Positions 1 through 8,202 of a stretch of 64,000 nt of DNA are shown piece after piece (position 1 is the stretch's first letter; every line of letters starts with the position of its first letter). This stretch comes from DASZTV01 sp035548125 (GTDB lineage Bacteria; Actinomycetota; Actinomycetes; JAFAQI01): positions 52,077 to 116,076 of the forward strand of contig DASZTV010000040.1 of the NCBI GenBank assembly GCA_035548125.1, read 5' to 3'. The notes below the pieces were generated by a model, which saw only the letters and a list, made by a program, of their open reading frames with translations, did not search any database and had not been told where the DNA came from. Made by a program: the position numbers and the translations under genes.

Positions 1-777
1 CTCGGCGACGCTGAGCGCGGCGAAGGTCAGCTGGGCGTCCGCGAGCGCTGCGCCCACCGCCAGGTCTGCGCAGCGATGCTTCACCGCCTGGAACGCCCCG
101 ATCGGCGAACCGAACTGCTCCCGGGTCTTCGCGTAGCTCACCGATATGTCCCGCCCGGCCGCCGCGATCCCGGTCAGCAGCGCACTGGTCAACACCGAAC
201 CGCGCGGGCCGATCGGCTCCGCCGCCGAGCTGAGCGTGGCGATCGGCTCGCCGGACAGGCTCGCGGTCTCCCGGCGCAACAGCGGGTCCAGGCCGCGCTG
301 CTCGGTCCGGTTTCCGGCCGCGGCCGCCTCGTACAACGAGGCACCTTCACCGTCGAACACCAGGAGGTACGCCGCGTCGGCTGCGTCGTACAGGATCGAC
401 GGGCCATCGGGCGGATGAGCCCCGAGCGCGCCCCTCGCCTGCCCCGACAGCAACGCGGCCGCGACGTCCGCCGCCCCACTCACGGTCGCGGCGCGCGCCG
501 CGAGCACGGTGCCGAGAAACGGTCCGGGCGTGACGCGGCGACCGAGCTCGACGAACAGCAACGCCTCGTCGATCAGGTCGAAGCCGGCGCCACCCGCCGA
601 CTCCGACAGAGCCAGCCCGAACCAGCCGAGCTCGCCGGCCGACCGCCACAGCGCGTCGAGCGGTCCGGCATCGCCGTCCAGCACTCTCCGCACGGACTCG
701 AACGGCATCAGGTCGTCGAGCACCTCGGCGACGGAGGACACGATCGACCGCTGGTCGTCGGAAAGCAACAGGTCCAT
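1..777 (-). CDS. Acyl-CoA dehydrogenase, C-terminal part beyond window edge
   Basis: The frame opens at an ATG at 777 and stays open to the left edge, so about 259 codons are visible and the 3' end is missing. The N-terminal half reads as an acyl-CoA dehydrogenase helical domain (LGWFGLALSESAGGAGFDL). Near the edge comes the family signature YAKTREQFGSPIGAFQAVKH, which lies in the C-terminal helical domain and contacts FAD. The gene starts 9 bases after a second acyl-CoA dehydrogenase gene. Adjacent pairs like this in actinobacteria often encode the two subunits of a heteromeric enzyme for CoA thioesters of bulky acids such as steroid side chains; that is an inference from arrangement. The usual C-terminal catalytic glutamate region lies outside the window. 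Confidence 0.9.
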   Translation of the reverse strand, partial: MDLLLSDDQRSIVSSVAEVLDDLMPFESVRRVLDGDAGPLDALWRSAGELGWFGLALSESAGGAGFDLIDEALLFVELGRRVTPGPFLGTVLAARAATVSGAADVAAALLSGQARGALGAHPPDGPSILYDAADAAYLLVFDGEGASLYEAAAAGNRTEQRGLDPLLRRETASLSGEPIATLSSAAEPIGPRGSVLTSALLTGIAAAGRDISVSYAKTREQFGSPIGAFQAVKHRCADLAVGAALADAQLTFAALSVAE

Positions 778-786
778 GACGCGCGG

Positions 787-1935
787 CTACTTCGGCAGTC
801 CGAGGACGCGCTCGCCGATGATGTTGCGCTGGATGTCCGACGTGCCTCCGGCGATGGTCTCCGTGTAGGAGAAGAGATAGTCCTCGTCCCACGTCGCGTC
901 GGTGATGCCCGGCAGATCGGAGCCCGGCCCGACGATCTCGAGCGCGAGTCGCATCAGCCGCTGCCGCAGCTCGGTGTAGGCGAGCTTCACCAGCGATCCC
1001 TCGGGTCCCGGCACCGCCTGGCCGACGTTGCGGAGGGCGTTGAGGTAGGTGAGGGCGCGCAGCGACGCGATCTCGGCCCTAGCGGTCGCGAGCTGCTCGG
1101 CCAGCTCCGGACGGTACGCCGCGGCATCGGTCTGCCGCAGGTAGCCGACCAGCCGTTCGGCGATCGAGGCGAGCTGCACCTGGCCGTGGGTGAACGCCGT
1201 CCCCCGCTCGAAGGACAGCGTCGACATCGCGACCCGCCAACCGTCGTTTATCGCCCCGACCACGTTGGACCTCGGGATCCGAACGTCGTCGTAGAAGACC
1301 TCGCAGAAGTGGCTCAACCCGTCGAGGGTCTTGATCGGCCGGATCGTGATGCCCGGCAGCGTCATGTCGCAGATGACCCAGGTGAGTCCACGATGCTTGG
1401 GGGCCGTCGGATCGGTACGGACCAGCAGCTCCTGGTAGTCCGCGAGGTCGGCGAAGCTGGTCCAGAGCTTCTGGCCCGACACGACGAGGTCGTCACCGTC
1501 GACGACGCCCGTCGTGCGCAGCGAGGCGAGGTCCGAGCCGGCCTGTGGCTCGGAGAAGCCCTGACACCACAGCACCTCGCCGCGCAGGATCCTCGGCAGG
1601 TGGTACGCCCTCTGCTCGTCGGTGCCGTTCGCGATCAGCGTCGGCCCGGCGTGGTTGACCGCGACGAACCGGCTGTCGATGTCCGGCGCGCCGATCCGGG
1701 CGCACTCCTCCAGCCAGATCAGCTGCTGCAGGACGGGGAGTCCGAGACCGTCGTACTCCTTCGGCCACGACACGCCGGCCCAGCCGCCGGCCCACTGCCG
1801 GCGCTGCCACTCCAGGTCGAACTCGCGCATTGCCGGCCCGTCGTTGGGCCGGCGCTCCTTCGGGTAGTTCTCCTGCAGCCACTCCCGCGCCGCCTGCCGG
1901 AAGACAAGGTCCTCCGGCGAGAGGGCGAGCTCCAT
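787..1935 (-). CDS. Acyl-CoA dehydrogenase (FadE family)
   Basis: This 382-residue flavoprotein has the usual family length. It shows the FAD/substrate loop GFSEPQAGSDLASLRTT, the middle beta domain (SGQKLWTSFADLADY), and a C-terminal IAGGTSDIQRNIIGERVLG. The position that is Glu in medium-chain enzymes (YEGT) is Gly here. A Glu lies in LSFERGT, near the position used as base by isovaleryl-CoA dehydrogenase-type enzymes, so an active site is still plausible. It would insert the alpha-beta double bond in an acyl-CoA. It starts 6 bases after the thiolase gene and is followed by a second dehydrogenase, so the pair may form a heterotetramer like ChsE1-ChsE2 (inference). The substrate cannot be read from sequence. 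Confidence 0.92.
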   Translation of the reverse strand: MELALSPEDLVFRQAAREWLQENYPKERRPNDGPAMREFDLEWQRRQWAGGWAGVSWPKEYDGLGLPVLQQLIWLEECARIGAPDIDSRFVAVNHAGPTLIANGTDEQRAYHLPRILRGEVLWCQGFSEPQAGSDLASLRTTGVVDGDDLVVSGQKLWTSFADLADYQELLVRTDPTAPKHRGLTWVICDMTLPGITIRPIKTLDGLSHFCEVFYDDVRIPRSNVVGAINDGWRVAMSTLSFERGTAFTHGQVQLASIAERLVGYLRQTDAAAYRPELAEQLATARAEIASLRALTYLNALRNVGQAVPGPEGSLVKLAYTELRQRLMRLALEIVGPGSDLPGITDATWDEDYLFSYTETIAGGTSDIQRNIIGERVLGLPK

Positions 1936-1941
1936 GGCTGG

Positions 1942-3144
1942 TTAAGCGGCGGCCTTCTCGAGGATGTGGACGCCGCACGCCGAACCGAGACCGATCACGT
2001 GAGCGAGACCGACCTTGGCGCCCTCGATCTGCCGGTCGCCCGCCTCACCGCGCAGGTGGTGGCAGATCTCCCAGACGTTGGCAATGCCGGTGGCCGCGAT
2101 CGGGTGGCCCTTGGACTGCAGGCCGCCGGACACGTTGACCGGCGTCGAGCCGGTGCGGTGCGCGGCACCGGACTCGAAGAACTCCACCGCGTTGCCCTCT
2201 CCGCAGAGCATCAGGTTGTCGTAGTGCACCAGCTCCGCGGTGGCGAAGCAGTCGTGCAGCTCGACCAGGTCGAGGTCCTCCGGACCGACGCCCGCCTTCT
2301 CGTACGCCTGCTTCGCGGCGTTGCGGGTCAGGGTGTTGACGTTGGGCAGGATCTGGCAGCCCGCTTCGTACGGGTCCGTCGTCAGCACCGAGGCCGCAAC
2401 GCGGACCGCCCGCTTGCGCTGCTCGTCCGACAGCGTCTTGAGCTTCTCGTCGCTCACGACGACCGCAGCCGCCGCACCGTCACAGTTGGCCGAGCACATC
2501 GGCCGCGTGTTCGGGTAGGCGATCATCATGTCGCCCATGATCTGCTCGACGGACATCGCCTTGTTGTAGGCGGCGAGCGGGTTCAGCGTCGAGTGCATGT
2601 GGTTCTTCTCGCTGATTCGCGCGAAAAGCTCGAAGCTCACGCCGCCGTACTTGTGGCCGTACTCCATGCCGATCTGGGCGAACGTGCCCGGCATGTTCTC
2701 GGTGCCGACCCGGCCGTCGAGCCCCATGATCGCGCCGACCCGGCCGGAGGGTTCCCAGGTGTCGCCCTGCTTCTTCGGACCGCCGACACCCAGCAGGCCC
2801 GCGCCGGAGAGCTTCTCGACGCCGACCGCGAGACCCATGTCGACCTCGCCGGCCTTGATCGCCATGATCGCGGTACGCAGCGCGGTGGCGCCGGTCGCGC
2901 AGGCGTTGGCGACGTTGTAGACGGGGATGCCGGTCTGTCCGATCTGCTTCTGCAGCTGCTGGCCGAGCGCGCCGCCACCCATCAGGTTGCCGGCGGCGAG
3001 GATGCCGATGTCGCGCATCGACACGCCACCGTCCTTCAGCGCGCCGCGCGCTGCCTGAGCGGCGAGCCCCACCGAGTCGATGTCGGGGTGCTTGCCGAAC
3101 TTCGTCATCGTGATCCCGAGGATCCAGACGTCGCCACTGGCCAT
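1942..3144 (-). CDS. Thiolase-like lipid-transfer protein (SCP-x/Ltp type)
   Basis: This 400-residue protein has the thiolase fold. The nucleophile motif NACATGATALRTA places Cys near residue 82, and the C-terminal blocks ELHDCFATAEL and GGLQSKGHPIAATG carry the two histidines of the family. It is closer to the nonspecific lipid-transfer (Ltp/SCP-x) thiolases than to FadA: it opens with a VWILGITMTKFG-type strand and lacks a classical GGGMG C-terminal motif. Members cleave or retro-aldol side chains of bulky acyl-CoAs together with a small DUF35 protein, and that partner lies 14 bases upstream. An AGGAAGG ribosome site precedes the ATG by about 9 bases. The substrate is unknown; steroid or branched acids are likely from context. 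Confidence 0.9.
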   Translation of the reverse strand: MASGDVWILGITMTKFGKHPDIDSVGLAAQAARGALKDGGVSMRDIGILAAGNLMGGGALGQQLQKQIGQTGIPVYNVANACATGATALRTAIMAIKAGEVDMGLAVGVEKLSGAGLLGVGGPKKQGDTWEPSGRVGAIMGLDGRVGTENMPGTFAQIGMEYGHKYGGVSFELFARISEKNHMHSTLNPLAAYNKAMSVEQIMGDMMIAYPNTRPMCSANCDGAAAAVVVSDEKLKTLSDEQRKRAVRVAASVLTTDPYEAGCQILPNVNTLTRNAAKQAYEKAGVGPEDLDLVELHDCFATAELVHYDNLMLCGEGNAVEFFESGAAHRTGSTPVNVSGGLQSKGHPIAATGIANVWEICHHLRGEAGDRQIEGAKVGLAHVIGLGSACGVHILEKAAA

Positions 3145-3158
3145 GTCGCTGTGCCTTC

Positions 3159-3566
3159 CTACGCGGGCACGAAGCCGAAGCCGATGGCCTCGGTTCCTGC
3201 CGAGTCGGTTCCCAGGGAGTAGGTCGTGAGCCGCACCTTCATCCCGAGCGTCACGTGCTCGGGGTCGGGGCTGACGTCACGAAGGTTGCCGCGCACCGGA
3301 GTGCCACCGCAGTCGATGACGGCCGCGACGAACGGTGCGTCCACGCCGGGCGGGGCGTACGACACGATCGTGAACGACGTGACCTCCCCCTCGGTCGGGA
3401 TGTCGACGCCCTTGAAGCTGTCCTCGAAGCAGGACGCGCAGGCGTCGCGGTGGTCGAAGTAACGGGCCCCGCAGCTGGTGCACTCCTGTGCGACCAGGTG
3501 CGGTTCGGGGTCCAGCGCCAGGTAGTCGACCAGCGGGATCCGGGCGGTGGTGTCGGTGGCAGTCAT
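3159..3566 (-). CDS. DUF35 zinc-ribbon/OB-fold protein, thiolase partner
   Basis: This 135-residue protein has an N-terminal zinc ribbon with Cys29, Cys32, Cys43 and Cys46 (CTSCGARYF ... CASCF). An OB-fold follows (GEVTSFTIVSYAPPGVDAPF). This is the standard layout of DUF35 proteins, which bind SCP-x thiolases or MaoC-like hydratases and form the acyl-CoA binding tunnel. It is the first gene of the leftward operon DUF35-thiolase-dehydrogenase-dehydrogenase. A divergent gap of 77 bases separates it from a rightward two-gene unit, so the promoters for both lie in 3567-3643. It is probably required for activity of the neighbouring thiolase (inference from the family). Confidence 0.92.
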   Translation of the reverse strand: MTATDTTARIPLVDYLALDPEPHLVAQECTSCGARYFDHRDACASCFEDSFKGVDIPTEGEVTSFTIVSYAPPGVDAPFVAAVIDCGGTPVRGNLRDVSPDPEHVTLGMKVRLTTYSLGTDSAGTEAIGFGFVPA

Positions 3567-3643
3567 CGGATGGCATCATCACATACGGAATAACTACGAC
3601 GCCGAAGTACCCGGCACCCCCGGGCCAGATGTAGGGAGCGCAC

Positions 3644-3958
3644 GTGCCACTGAAGTCAGGGCAGCGGCTGCGGAGCCAGGTCTGCACCACCGAGGTCATC
3701 GTCGTCCGCGCCCCGGCCGACGACCTCGAGCTCTCCTGCGGGGGTTCGCCGATGGTCGAGCTCGGCACGGACGTCCCCGACGGCGGAACGCCGGCCGACG
3801 GCCTCGCCGAAGGCACGCTGCTCGGCAAGCGCTACACGACGGACGACAGCGAAGGCACCCTCGAGGTGCTGGTCACCAAGGGTGGCGACGGTACGCTCAC
3901 CGGCAACGGCACTCCACTGGTGTTCAAGGAGTCCAAGCCGCTCCCGTCCAGCGACTGA
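3644..3958 (+). CDS. Small protein of unknown function in acyl-CoA cluster
   Basis: This 104-residue soluble protein starts at GTG with an AGGGAG ribosome site 5 bases upstream. I do not recognise a named domain. It has two cysteines, in SQVCTTEVIVVRAP and LELSCGGSPMVEL, and a pattern of short beta strands with no transmembrane segment or signal peptide. It is divergent from the DUF35-thiolase operon and is followed after 13 bases by an alpha/beta hydrolase, so the two are probably co-transcribed. The placement suggests a role in CoA-linked catabolism, but the sequence shows no catalytic motif. The even, high-GC codon use like its neighbours supports it as a real gene. Confidence 0.75.
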   Translation: MPLKSGQRLRSQVCTTEVIVVRAPADDLELSCGGSPMVELGTDVPDGGTPADGLAEGTLLGKRYTTDDSEGTLEVLVTKGGDGTLTGNGTPLVFKESKPLPSSD

Positions 3959-3971
3959 AGTCCTCTCGGCC

Positions 3972-4820
3972 ATGGCGGAGGAGCCGGAGTGGTTCCGTCG
4001 CGCGATCGCGACGGTGCCCGAGCACCACGACGTCGATGTCGACGGCTCCCGCATCCACTACCGAGCCTGGGGCAGGGCGACCAACCTCCCTGGCGTCGTG
4101 CTGCTGCACGGGGGCGCGGCCAACTCCTCCTGGTGGGACCACATCGCGCCGCAGCTCGCGACCGACCGGCGCGTCATCGCCGCCGACCTCAGCGGTCACG
4201 GCGACAGCGCCTGGAAGTCGGAGTACGAACGGTCGCAGTGGGCTGACGAGGTCGTCGGTGCGGTCCGTGCCGATGGCCTCGACCCCGCCATCTTCATCGG
4301 GCACAGCATGGGCGGCTGGGTGTCCGTGTTCGCCGGTGTCCTGGACCCGGGGGCGGTCCGTTCGATCGTCGCCATCGACTCACCGCTCGCCGACGAGCCG
4401 CCTGAGGAGGCGCCGATCGCGGAGCGGCGCCCGCCGACGAAGGTCTACGCCACCCTCGAGGACGCGATCGCCCGGTTCCGGACCGTCCCACCGCAGGACG
4501 TGACCCTCGACTACGTCGCGCGACACGTCGCGCTCGAGTCACTGCGGGAGGTCGACGGCGGCTGGACGTGGAAGTTCGATCCGGGCCTGTTCGGGCAGCG
4601 CGGCTGGGTCCGCGACCTGATCCCCCGGCTCACCGCGCCGCTCACCCTCATCCGATGCGAGAACGGCATGGTCGACGAGCCGATGGCACAACGCATCTCT
4701 ACGTTGCACCGCTCCGGGATGAGGGTCGTCTTCCTGCCGAAGGCAGCTCACCACGCGATGTTCGACCAGCCCCTCGCCCTCGTCGAGGCGCTGCGGGCGC
4801 TGCTGCCCGAACTGGGCTAG
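3972..4820 (+). CDS. Alpha/beta hydrolase
   Basis: This 282-residue alpha/beta-fold hydrolase has an oxyanion motif HGGAANSSWWDH, the nucleophile elbow GHSMGGWV (Ser) and a C-terminal His in KAAHHAMFDQP. The acid residue is probably the one in the LTLIRCENGMVDEP strand. An upstream in-frame ATG exists at 3882, but it lies inside the preceding gene and the added 30 residues look unlike protein, so the ATG at 3972 is preferred. It probably hydrolyses an ester, thioester or C-C bond in the same catabolic route as the neighbouring thiolase genes (inference). The 3' end overlaps the convergent small membrane-protein gene by 4 bases. Confidence 0.88.
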   Translation: MAEEPEWFRRAIATVPEHHDVDVDGSRIHYRAWGRATNLPGVVLLHGGAANSSWWDHIAPQLATDRRVIAADLSGHGDSAWKSEYERSQWADEVVGAVRADGLDPAIFIGHSMGGWVSVFAGVLDPGAVRSIVAIDSPLADEPPEEAPIAERRPPTKVYATLEDAIARFRTVPPQDVTLDYVARHVALESLREVDGGWTWKFDPGLFGQRGWVRDLIPRLTAPLTLIRCENGMVDEPMAQRISTLHRSGMRVVFLPKAAHHAMFDQPLALVEALRALLPELG

Positions 4821-5167
4821 CGGGCGCGGCGGCGGCCGGACGGCTCGACGGGAATCGGGTCTTCGAAGAAGACCAGCAGCGACTCCGGCATCCGAGGTGG
4901 CTCACCGCCTTCCAGCGGGAGCTCCGGCACGGGCGGCACGGTCGAACGACGGCGGCCGAGGTCGTAGGCGGACCACCCCCTCGCGCCGTCGTCGCCGTGG
5001 CGCATCCCCAACCGGTACATCCAGCCGCCCGGGAACAACAACCCGAACTTGCTTGCATAGATCCGCTCATCGAGTCCGCGCATCCAGCCGGCGTCCCGGG
5101 TGAAGTGGGCAACCAGCAGCGCGACCGAGAGCGAGCCCGTGATGACGGCAATCACTGTCGCGACCAC
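4817..5167 (-). CDS. Small membrane protein of unknown function
   Basis: This 116-residue protein starts at GTG with GGA-rich sequence about 7 bases upstream. It has one clear N-terminal transmembrane helix (VATVIAVITGSLSVALLVAH) followed by a polar tail that contains LLFPGGWMYRLGMRHGDD and ends in a basic run, GRRRAR. I know no family for it. It lies 30 bases after the CoA-transferase gene in the same direction and so is probably its operon partner. The stop overlaps the convergent hydrolase gene by 4 bases. Function unknown; a membrane-anchored accessory protein is all that can be inferred. Confidence 0.7.
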   Translation of the reverse strand: MVATVIAVITGSLSVALLVAHFTRDAGWMRGLDERIYASKFGLLFPGGWMYRLGMRHGDDGARGWSAYDLGRRRSTVPPVPELPLEGGEPPRMPESLLVFFEDPIPVEPSGRRRAR

Positions 5168-5197
5168 GCCAAGATCCTTTCACTGCGCGGCCTCCTA

Positions 5198-6403
5198 CTA
5201 ACCGAGCGCGCCACTTTCGCGGTACGAGGAGACCTCGTCCCAGCTCATCCCGAGGTCGAGCAGGATCTCCTCGGTGTGCTGTCCGAGCTCCGGTGCCGCA
5301 CGCCCTTGGGTCGAGGGCTGCTGATCGAACTGGTACGGCGGCGCCACCACCTTGAAGCTGCGGCCGTCGTTCGCGCTGAGCTCGCTGAGGTAGTCGTTGG
5401 CCGCGATCTGCTCGTCGGCATGGACCTCTTCGAAGCTCTGCGCGGCCGCCCACACGCCGGTGAACGGGGCGAGGATCGCGCGCCACTCCTCCAGCGGCTT
5501 CGCCGCGAAGATCGTATCCAGCTCGGCGACGCACTCACGACGGTTCTTGTAGCGCGCGACCATGTCGACATACCGCTCGTCCGCGGCAAGCTCGGGCCGA
5601 CCCACCAGGTCGCACAGCTCGCCCCAGTAGCGATCCGACTGCAGGCACACCAGTGAGATCCACCGGTCGTCGGAGGTTCGGTAGAAGCTGGCGATCGGGT
5701 TGCCCGCGTTCTTGCGGTCCGGGCGGAACAGCTCGCCGGTGTACGGCGCGGCGACGATGTCAGGGCTCATGCTCCACAGGCCGGTGTTCAGCAACGAGAC
5801 GTCGACGACGGAGCCTTCGCCGGTGCGCTCGCGTTTGAACAACGCCATCGCGACCGCGCCCGCGATGTAGCTCGAACCCTGCAGGTCGTAGAACGCGGCC
5901 GGCTGCATCGCGGGATCGTCGGCGCCGGGCTCGGTCAGCTTGTACATCGCGCCGCCGCTCGCCCATGACGCGGCGGCGTCGAACCCGCCCACGTCGGCCT
6001 TCGGTCCGCGGCTCCCCCAGCCCGACCCGCGCAGATAGACCAGGCGCGGGTTCACCGCGTGCAGGTCATCGACGTCGATCCCGAGCTTCGTGCGCAGCTT
6101 CGGCAGGTAGCTGGTGAGGAAGACGTCCGCGGACTCGATCAGCTTCAGCAGCAGCTCTCGCCCGCCGGCGGTCTGCAAGTCGAGGGTGATGCTGCGCTTG
6201 CCGCGGTTCGGCACCTCGATGAACGGGTTCGGCGCACCGTCGACGCGGTTCATCAGGTTCATCAGGCCACGCTGCGGATCACCGGTCGGCGGCTCGACCT
6301 TGATCACGTCGGCGCCCAGATCCGCCATGATCGCGCCCGCTCCGGGGACGAACGTCCACGCCGCGACCTCGACTACCCGCACCCCGTCGAACGGCCCGGC
6401 CAC
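5198..6403 (-). CDS. CaiB/BaiF family class III CoA-transferase
   Basis: This 401-residue protein matches class III CoA-transferases in length and order. It opens with GVRVVEVAAWTFVPGAGAIMADLGADVIKVE and then has RGKRSITLDLQ. The expected Asp nucleophile lies in the segment AAFYDLQGSSYIAGAVAMAL, followed by ERTGEGSVVDVSLL. These enzymes move CoA between a donor thioester and an acid, or race­mise 2-methylacyl-CoA in the Mcr/AMACR subgroup. The sequence alone does not decide between the two. It fits the acyl-CoA cluster to its left. The GTG start lies only 18 bases from the divergent alcohol dehydrogenase gene, so both promoters must sit within each other's transcribed region. Confidence 0.9.
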   Translation of the reverse strand: MAGPFDGVRVVEVAAWTFVPGAGAIMADLGADVIKVEPPTGDPQRGLMNLMNRVDGAPNPFIEVPNRGKRSITLDLQTAGGRELLLKLIESADVFLTSYLPKLRTKLGIDVDDLHAVNPRLVYLRGSGWGSRGPKADVGGFDAAASWASGGAMYKLTEPGADDPAMQPAAFYDLQGSSYIAGAVAMALFKRERTGEGSVVDVSLLNTGLWSMSPDIVAAPYTGELFRPDRKNAGNPIASFYRTSDDRWISLVCLQSDRYWGELCDLVGRPELAADERYVDMVARYKNRRECVAELDTIFAAKPLEEWRAILAPFTGVWAAAQSFEEVHADEQIAANDYLSELSANDGRSFKVVAPPYQFDQQPSTQGRAAPELGQHTEEILLDLGMSWDEVSSYRESGALG

Positions 6404-6421
6404 GCGCGTAGCGTAACCAGC

Positions 6422-7462
6422 ATGAGGTCAGTCACCGCGTGGGCAGCACCCGGTCCGAAGTCCGCATTCGAACGCATCAGCATCGAACGCCGCGACCCCG
6501 GGTCCAGCGACGTCGTGATCGCGATCGCGTACGCGGGCATCTGCCACTCCGACATCCACACCGTCCGCGAGGAGTGGGGCAAGATCTCCTTCCCGCTGGT
6601 CCCGGGTCACGAGATCGCGGGCATCGTCGAGGCGGTGGGCGACGCGGTCACCAAGTACCAGGTGGGCGACCGGGTCGGCGTCGGCTGCATGGTCGACTCC
6701 TGCCGCGAATGCGAGAACTGCTCGCTCGGAGAGGAGCAGTACTGCATCCCTGGCAACACCGGTACCTACAACGGCGTCGATCGCGACGGCCGGCCGACGC
6801 AGGGCGGCTACTCGACGCACATCGTGGTCGACGAACACTTCGTTGCGCGGATCCCGGACTCCCTCGAGCTCGACGTCGCCGCGCCGTTGCTGTGCGCCGG
6901 CATCACGCTGTACTCGCCGCTGCGCCACTGGGAGGCGGGCCCGGGCAAGCGCGTGGCGATCGTCGGCTTCGGAGGTCTCGGGCACATGGGCGTCAAGCTC
7001 GCGCACGCGATGGGCGCCGAGGTGACCGTGCTGTCGCAGACCGACGCCAAGAAGGCGGACGGCGAGAAGTTCGGCGCCACCAGTTACGTGGCAACCCACG
7101 ACCCGGCCGCGCTGAAGTCGCTGAGCAAGTCCTTCGACCTGATCGTCAACACCGTGTCCGCACCACTCCGGCTGGACGCGTACCTGTCCACGCTGCGACT
7201 CAACGGCACGATGGTCAACGTCGGCGCCCCGCCGGAACCGATGTCGTTCCACGCCTACACGACAATGACCAACCGGCGCAGCCTCGCCGGCTCCGGGATC
7301 GGCGGGATGCGCGAAACCCAGGAGATGCTCGACTTCTGCGGCGAGCACGGGATCGGTGCGCAGATCGAGACGATCTCCGCCGACCAGATCGACGCTGCCT
7401 ACGAGCGGGTGGTCGGCAGCGACGTGCGCTACCGGTTCGTCATCGACGCCGCGACGCTCTGA
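6422..7462 (+). CDS. Zinc-dependent alcohol dehydrogenase (MDR family, cinnamyl-alcohol/YahK-like)
   Basis: This 346-residue medium-chain dehydrogenase has catalytic zinc ligands Cys41 (GICHSDIH) and His63-Glu64 (PGHEIAGIVE). A structural zinc lobe with four cysteines follows (CRECENCSLGEEQYC), and the cofactor motif GFGGLGHMGV is near residue 180. The layout is that of NADP-preferring cinnamyl-alcohol dehydrogenase-like or YahK-like aldehyde reductases. The open frame extends leftward to 6059, but that part is antisense to the CoA-transferase gene, so the ATG at 6422 is chosen. The 3' end overlaps the convergent membrane-protein gene by 23 bases. The physiological substrate is unknown. Confidence 0.93.
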   Translation: MRSVTAWAAPGPKSAFERISIERRDPGSSDVVIAIAYAGICHSDIHTVREEWGKISFPLVPGHEIAGIVEAVGDAVTKYQVGDRVGVGCMVDSCRECENCSLGEEQYCIPGNTGTYNGVDRDGRPTQGGYSTHIVVDEHFVARIPDSLELDVAAPLLCAGITLYSPLRHWEAGPGKRVAIVGFGGLGHMGVKLAHAMGAEVTVLSQTDAKKADGEKFGATSYVATHDPAALKSLSKSFDLIVNTVSAPLRLDAYLSTLRLNGTMVNVGAPPEPMSFHAYTTMTNRRSLAGSGIGGMRETQEMLDFCGEHGIGAQIETISADQIDAAYERVVGSDVRYRFVIDAATL

Positions 7463-8153
7463 CCGCTGAGCCTCGTCGCGCCGTGGCCGCGGCGCGGGCC
7501 AGTGCGCCTGCCAGCACGAGAAGTACGGCGAAGAACCAGAAGGTGGTCGGCGGTACGGCAGCGGCTGTCGAGCTGCCCCGCGCGAGCCGCACGTTCGGGG
7601 GCTGCTCCCGCTGCGCGACTGCCGGCCGCCGTCCGATCGGCGACGGGCCGATCGGCACGATCGACACCCGGCTCTGCTCGGCGGCGTGATTGCTCCTGCG
7701 GGTCACCGCCTGAAAGCGTCGGTCCGCGGTGTGCGCGGCTCGGGAGGTAGTGGCCGCGGCGGGCCGGTGACGCGGGTGAGGCATTCGAGCCGGTCGCAGC
7801 GCCTCGACGCTGCCGAGCGCGACCCGGGCCAGCCGTACGGGATGCAGCGGTTCGCGCAGCAGCGACGCCCCTGAGCCGACGAGCGATCCCACGATCGCGA
7901 CAGGAGCTGCGGCGACCGTCGGCGGCGGCGGACTACCGTGTCGATTCGGCCCCGCTACGGCCGGCGCGGCACCGGCGAGCGCGATCACGACACCGGCCAC
8001 GGTCACCGACAGACCACGCCGGACCAGCGACCTGCGCGCCACCACCACCACCGCCACCACCAACCCCGAACACAACGCATCCTCACCCGTCAGCATCCGG
8101 GGAACAGCGTGGGTGGGTACGCGACGGCGTGGCGGAATCATGTCACGGTCCAT
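7440..8153 (-). CDS. Predicted membrane protein of unknown function
   Basis: This 237-residue frame has two hydrophobic stretches near the N terminus (LVVAVVVVARRS and VTVAGVVIALAGAAPAVAG), a long Arg/Pro/Ala-rich middle, and a C-terminal helix TTFWFFAVLLVLAGALARAA followed by a basic tail. The pattern suggests an exported protein anchored at its C terminus. An ATG at about 8096 is an alternative start. No domain is recognised. It overlaps the convergent alcohol dehydrogenase by 23 bases and is divergent from the RibD-type gene. The low-complexity middle leaves some doubt that the whole frame is translated, but the hydrophobic ends are hard to explain as a shadow because no other gene covers this stretch. 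Confidence 0.55.
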   Translation of the reverse strand: MDRDMIPPRRRVPTHAVPRMLTGEDALCSGLVVAVVVVARRSLVRRGLSVTVAGVVIALAGAAPAVAGPNRHGSPPPPTVAAAPVAIVGSLVGSGASLLREPLHPVRLARVALGSVEALRPARMPHPRHRPAAATTSRAAHTADRRFQAVTRRSNHAAEQSRVSIVPIGPSPIGRRPAVAQREQPPNVRLARGSSTAAAVPPTTFWFFAVLLVLAGALARAAATARRGSAVRASRRR

Positions 8154-8202
8154 CAGGTTTGTCGGGGACCGTAGGCGCCGGGTGACAGGGCAGACTTGCG
8201 GG

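Noticed and set aside
76..3222. A 1048-codon open frame on the + strand
   Set aside because: It is antisense to two dehydrogenase genes and the thiolase gene, and its translation is Arg/Gly/Ala-rich without motifs. This is the usual shadow of high-GC genes.
8090..8202. Possible riboswitch or structured leader before the RibD-type gene
   Set aside because: I looked for FMN, cobalamin and cyclic-di-AMP core elements and found none; the GTG/GGT repeats are within the coding start of the divergent frame.
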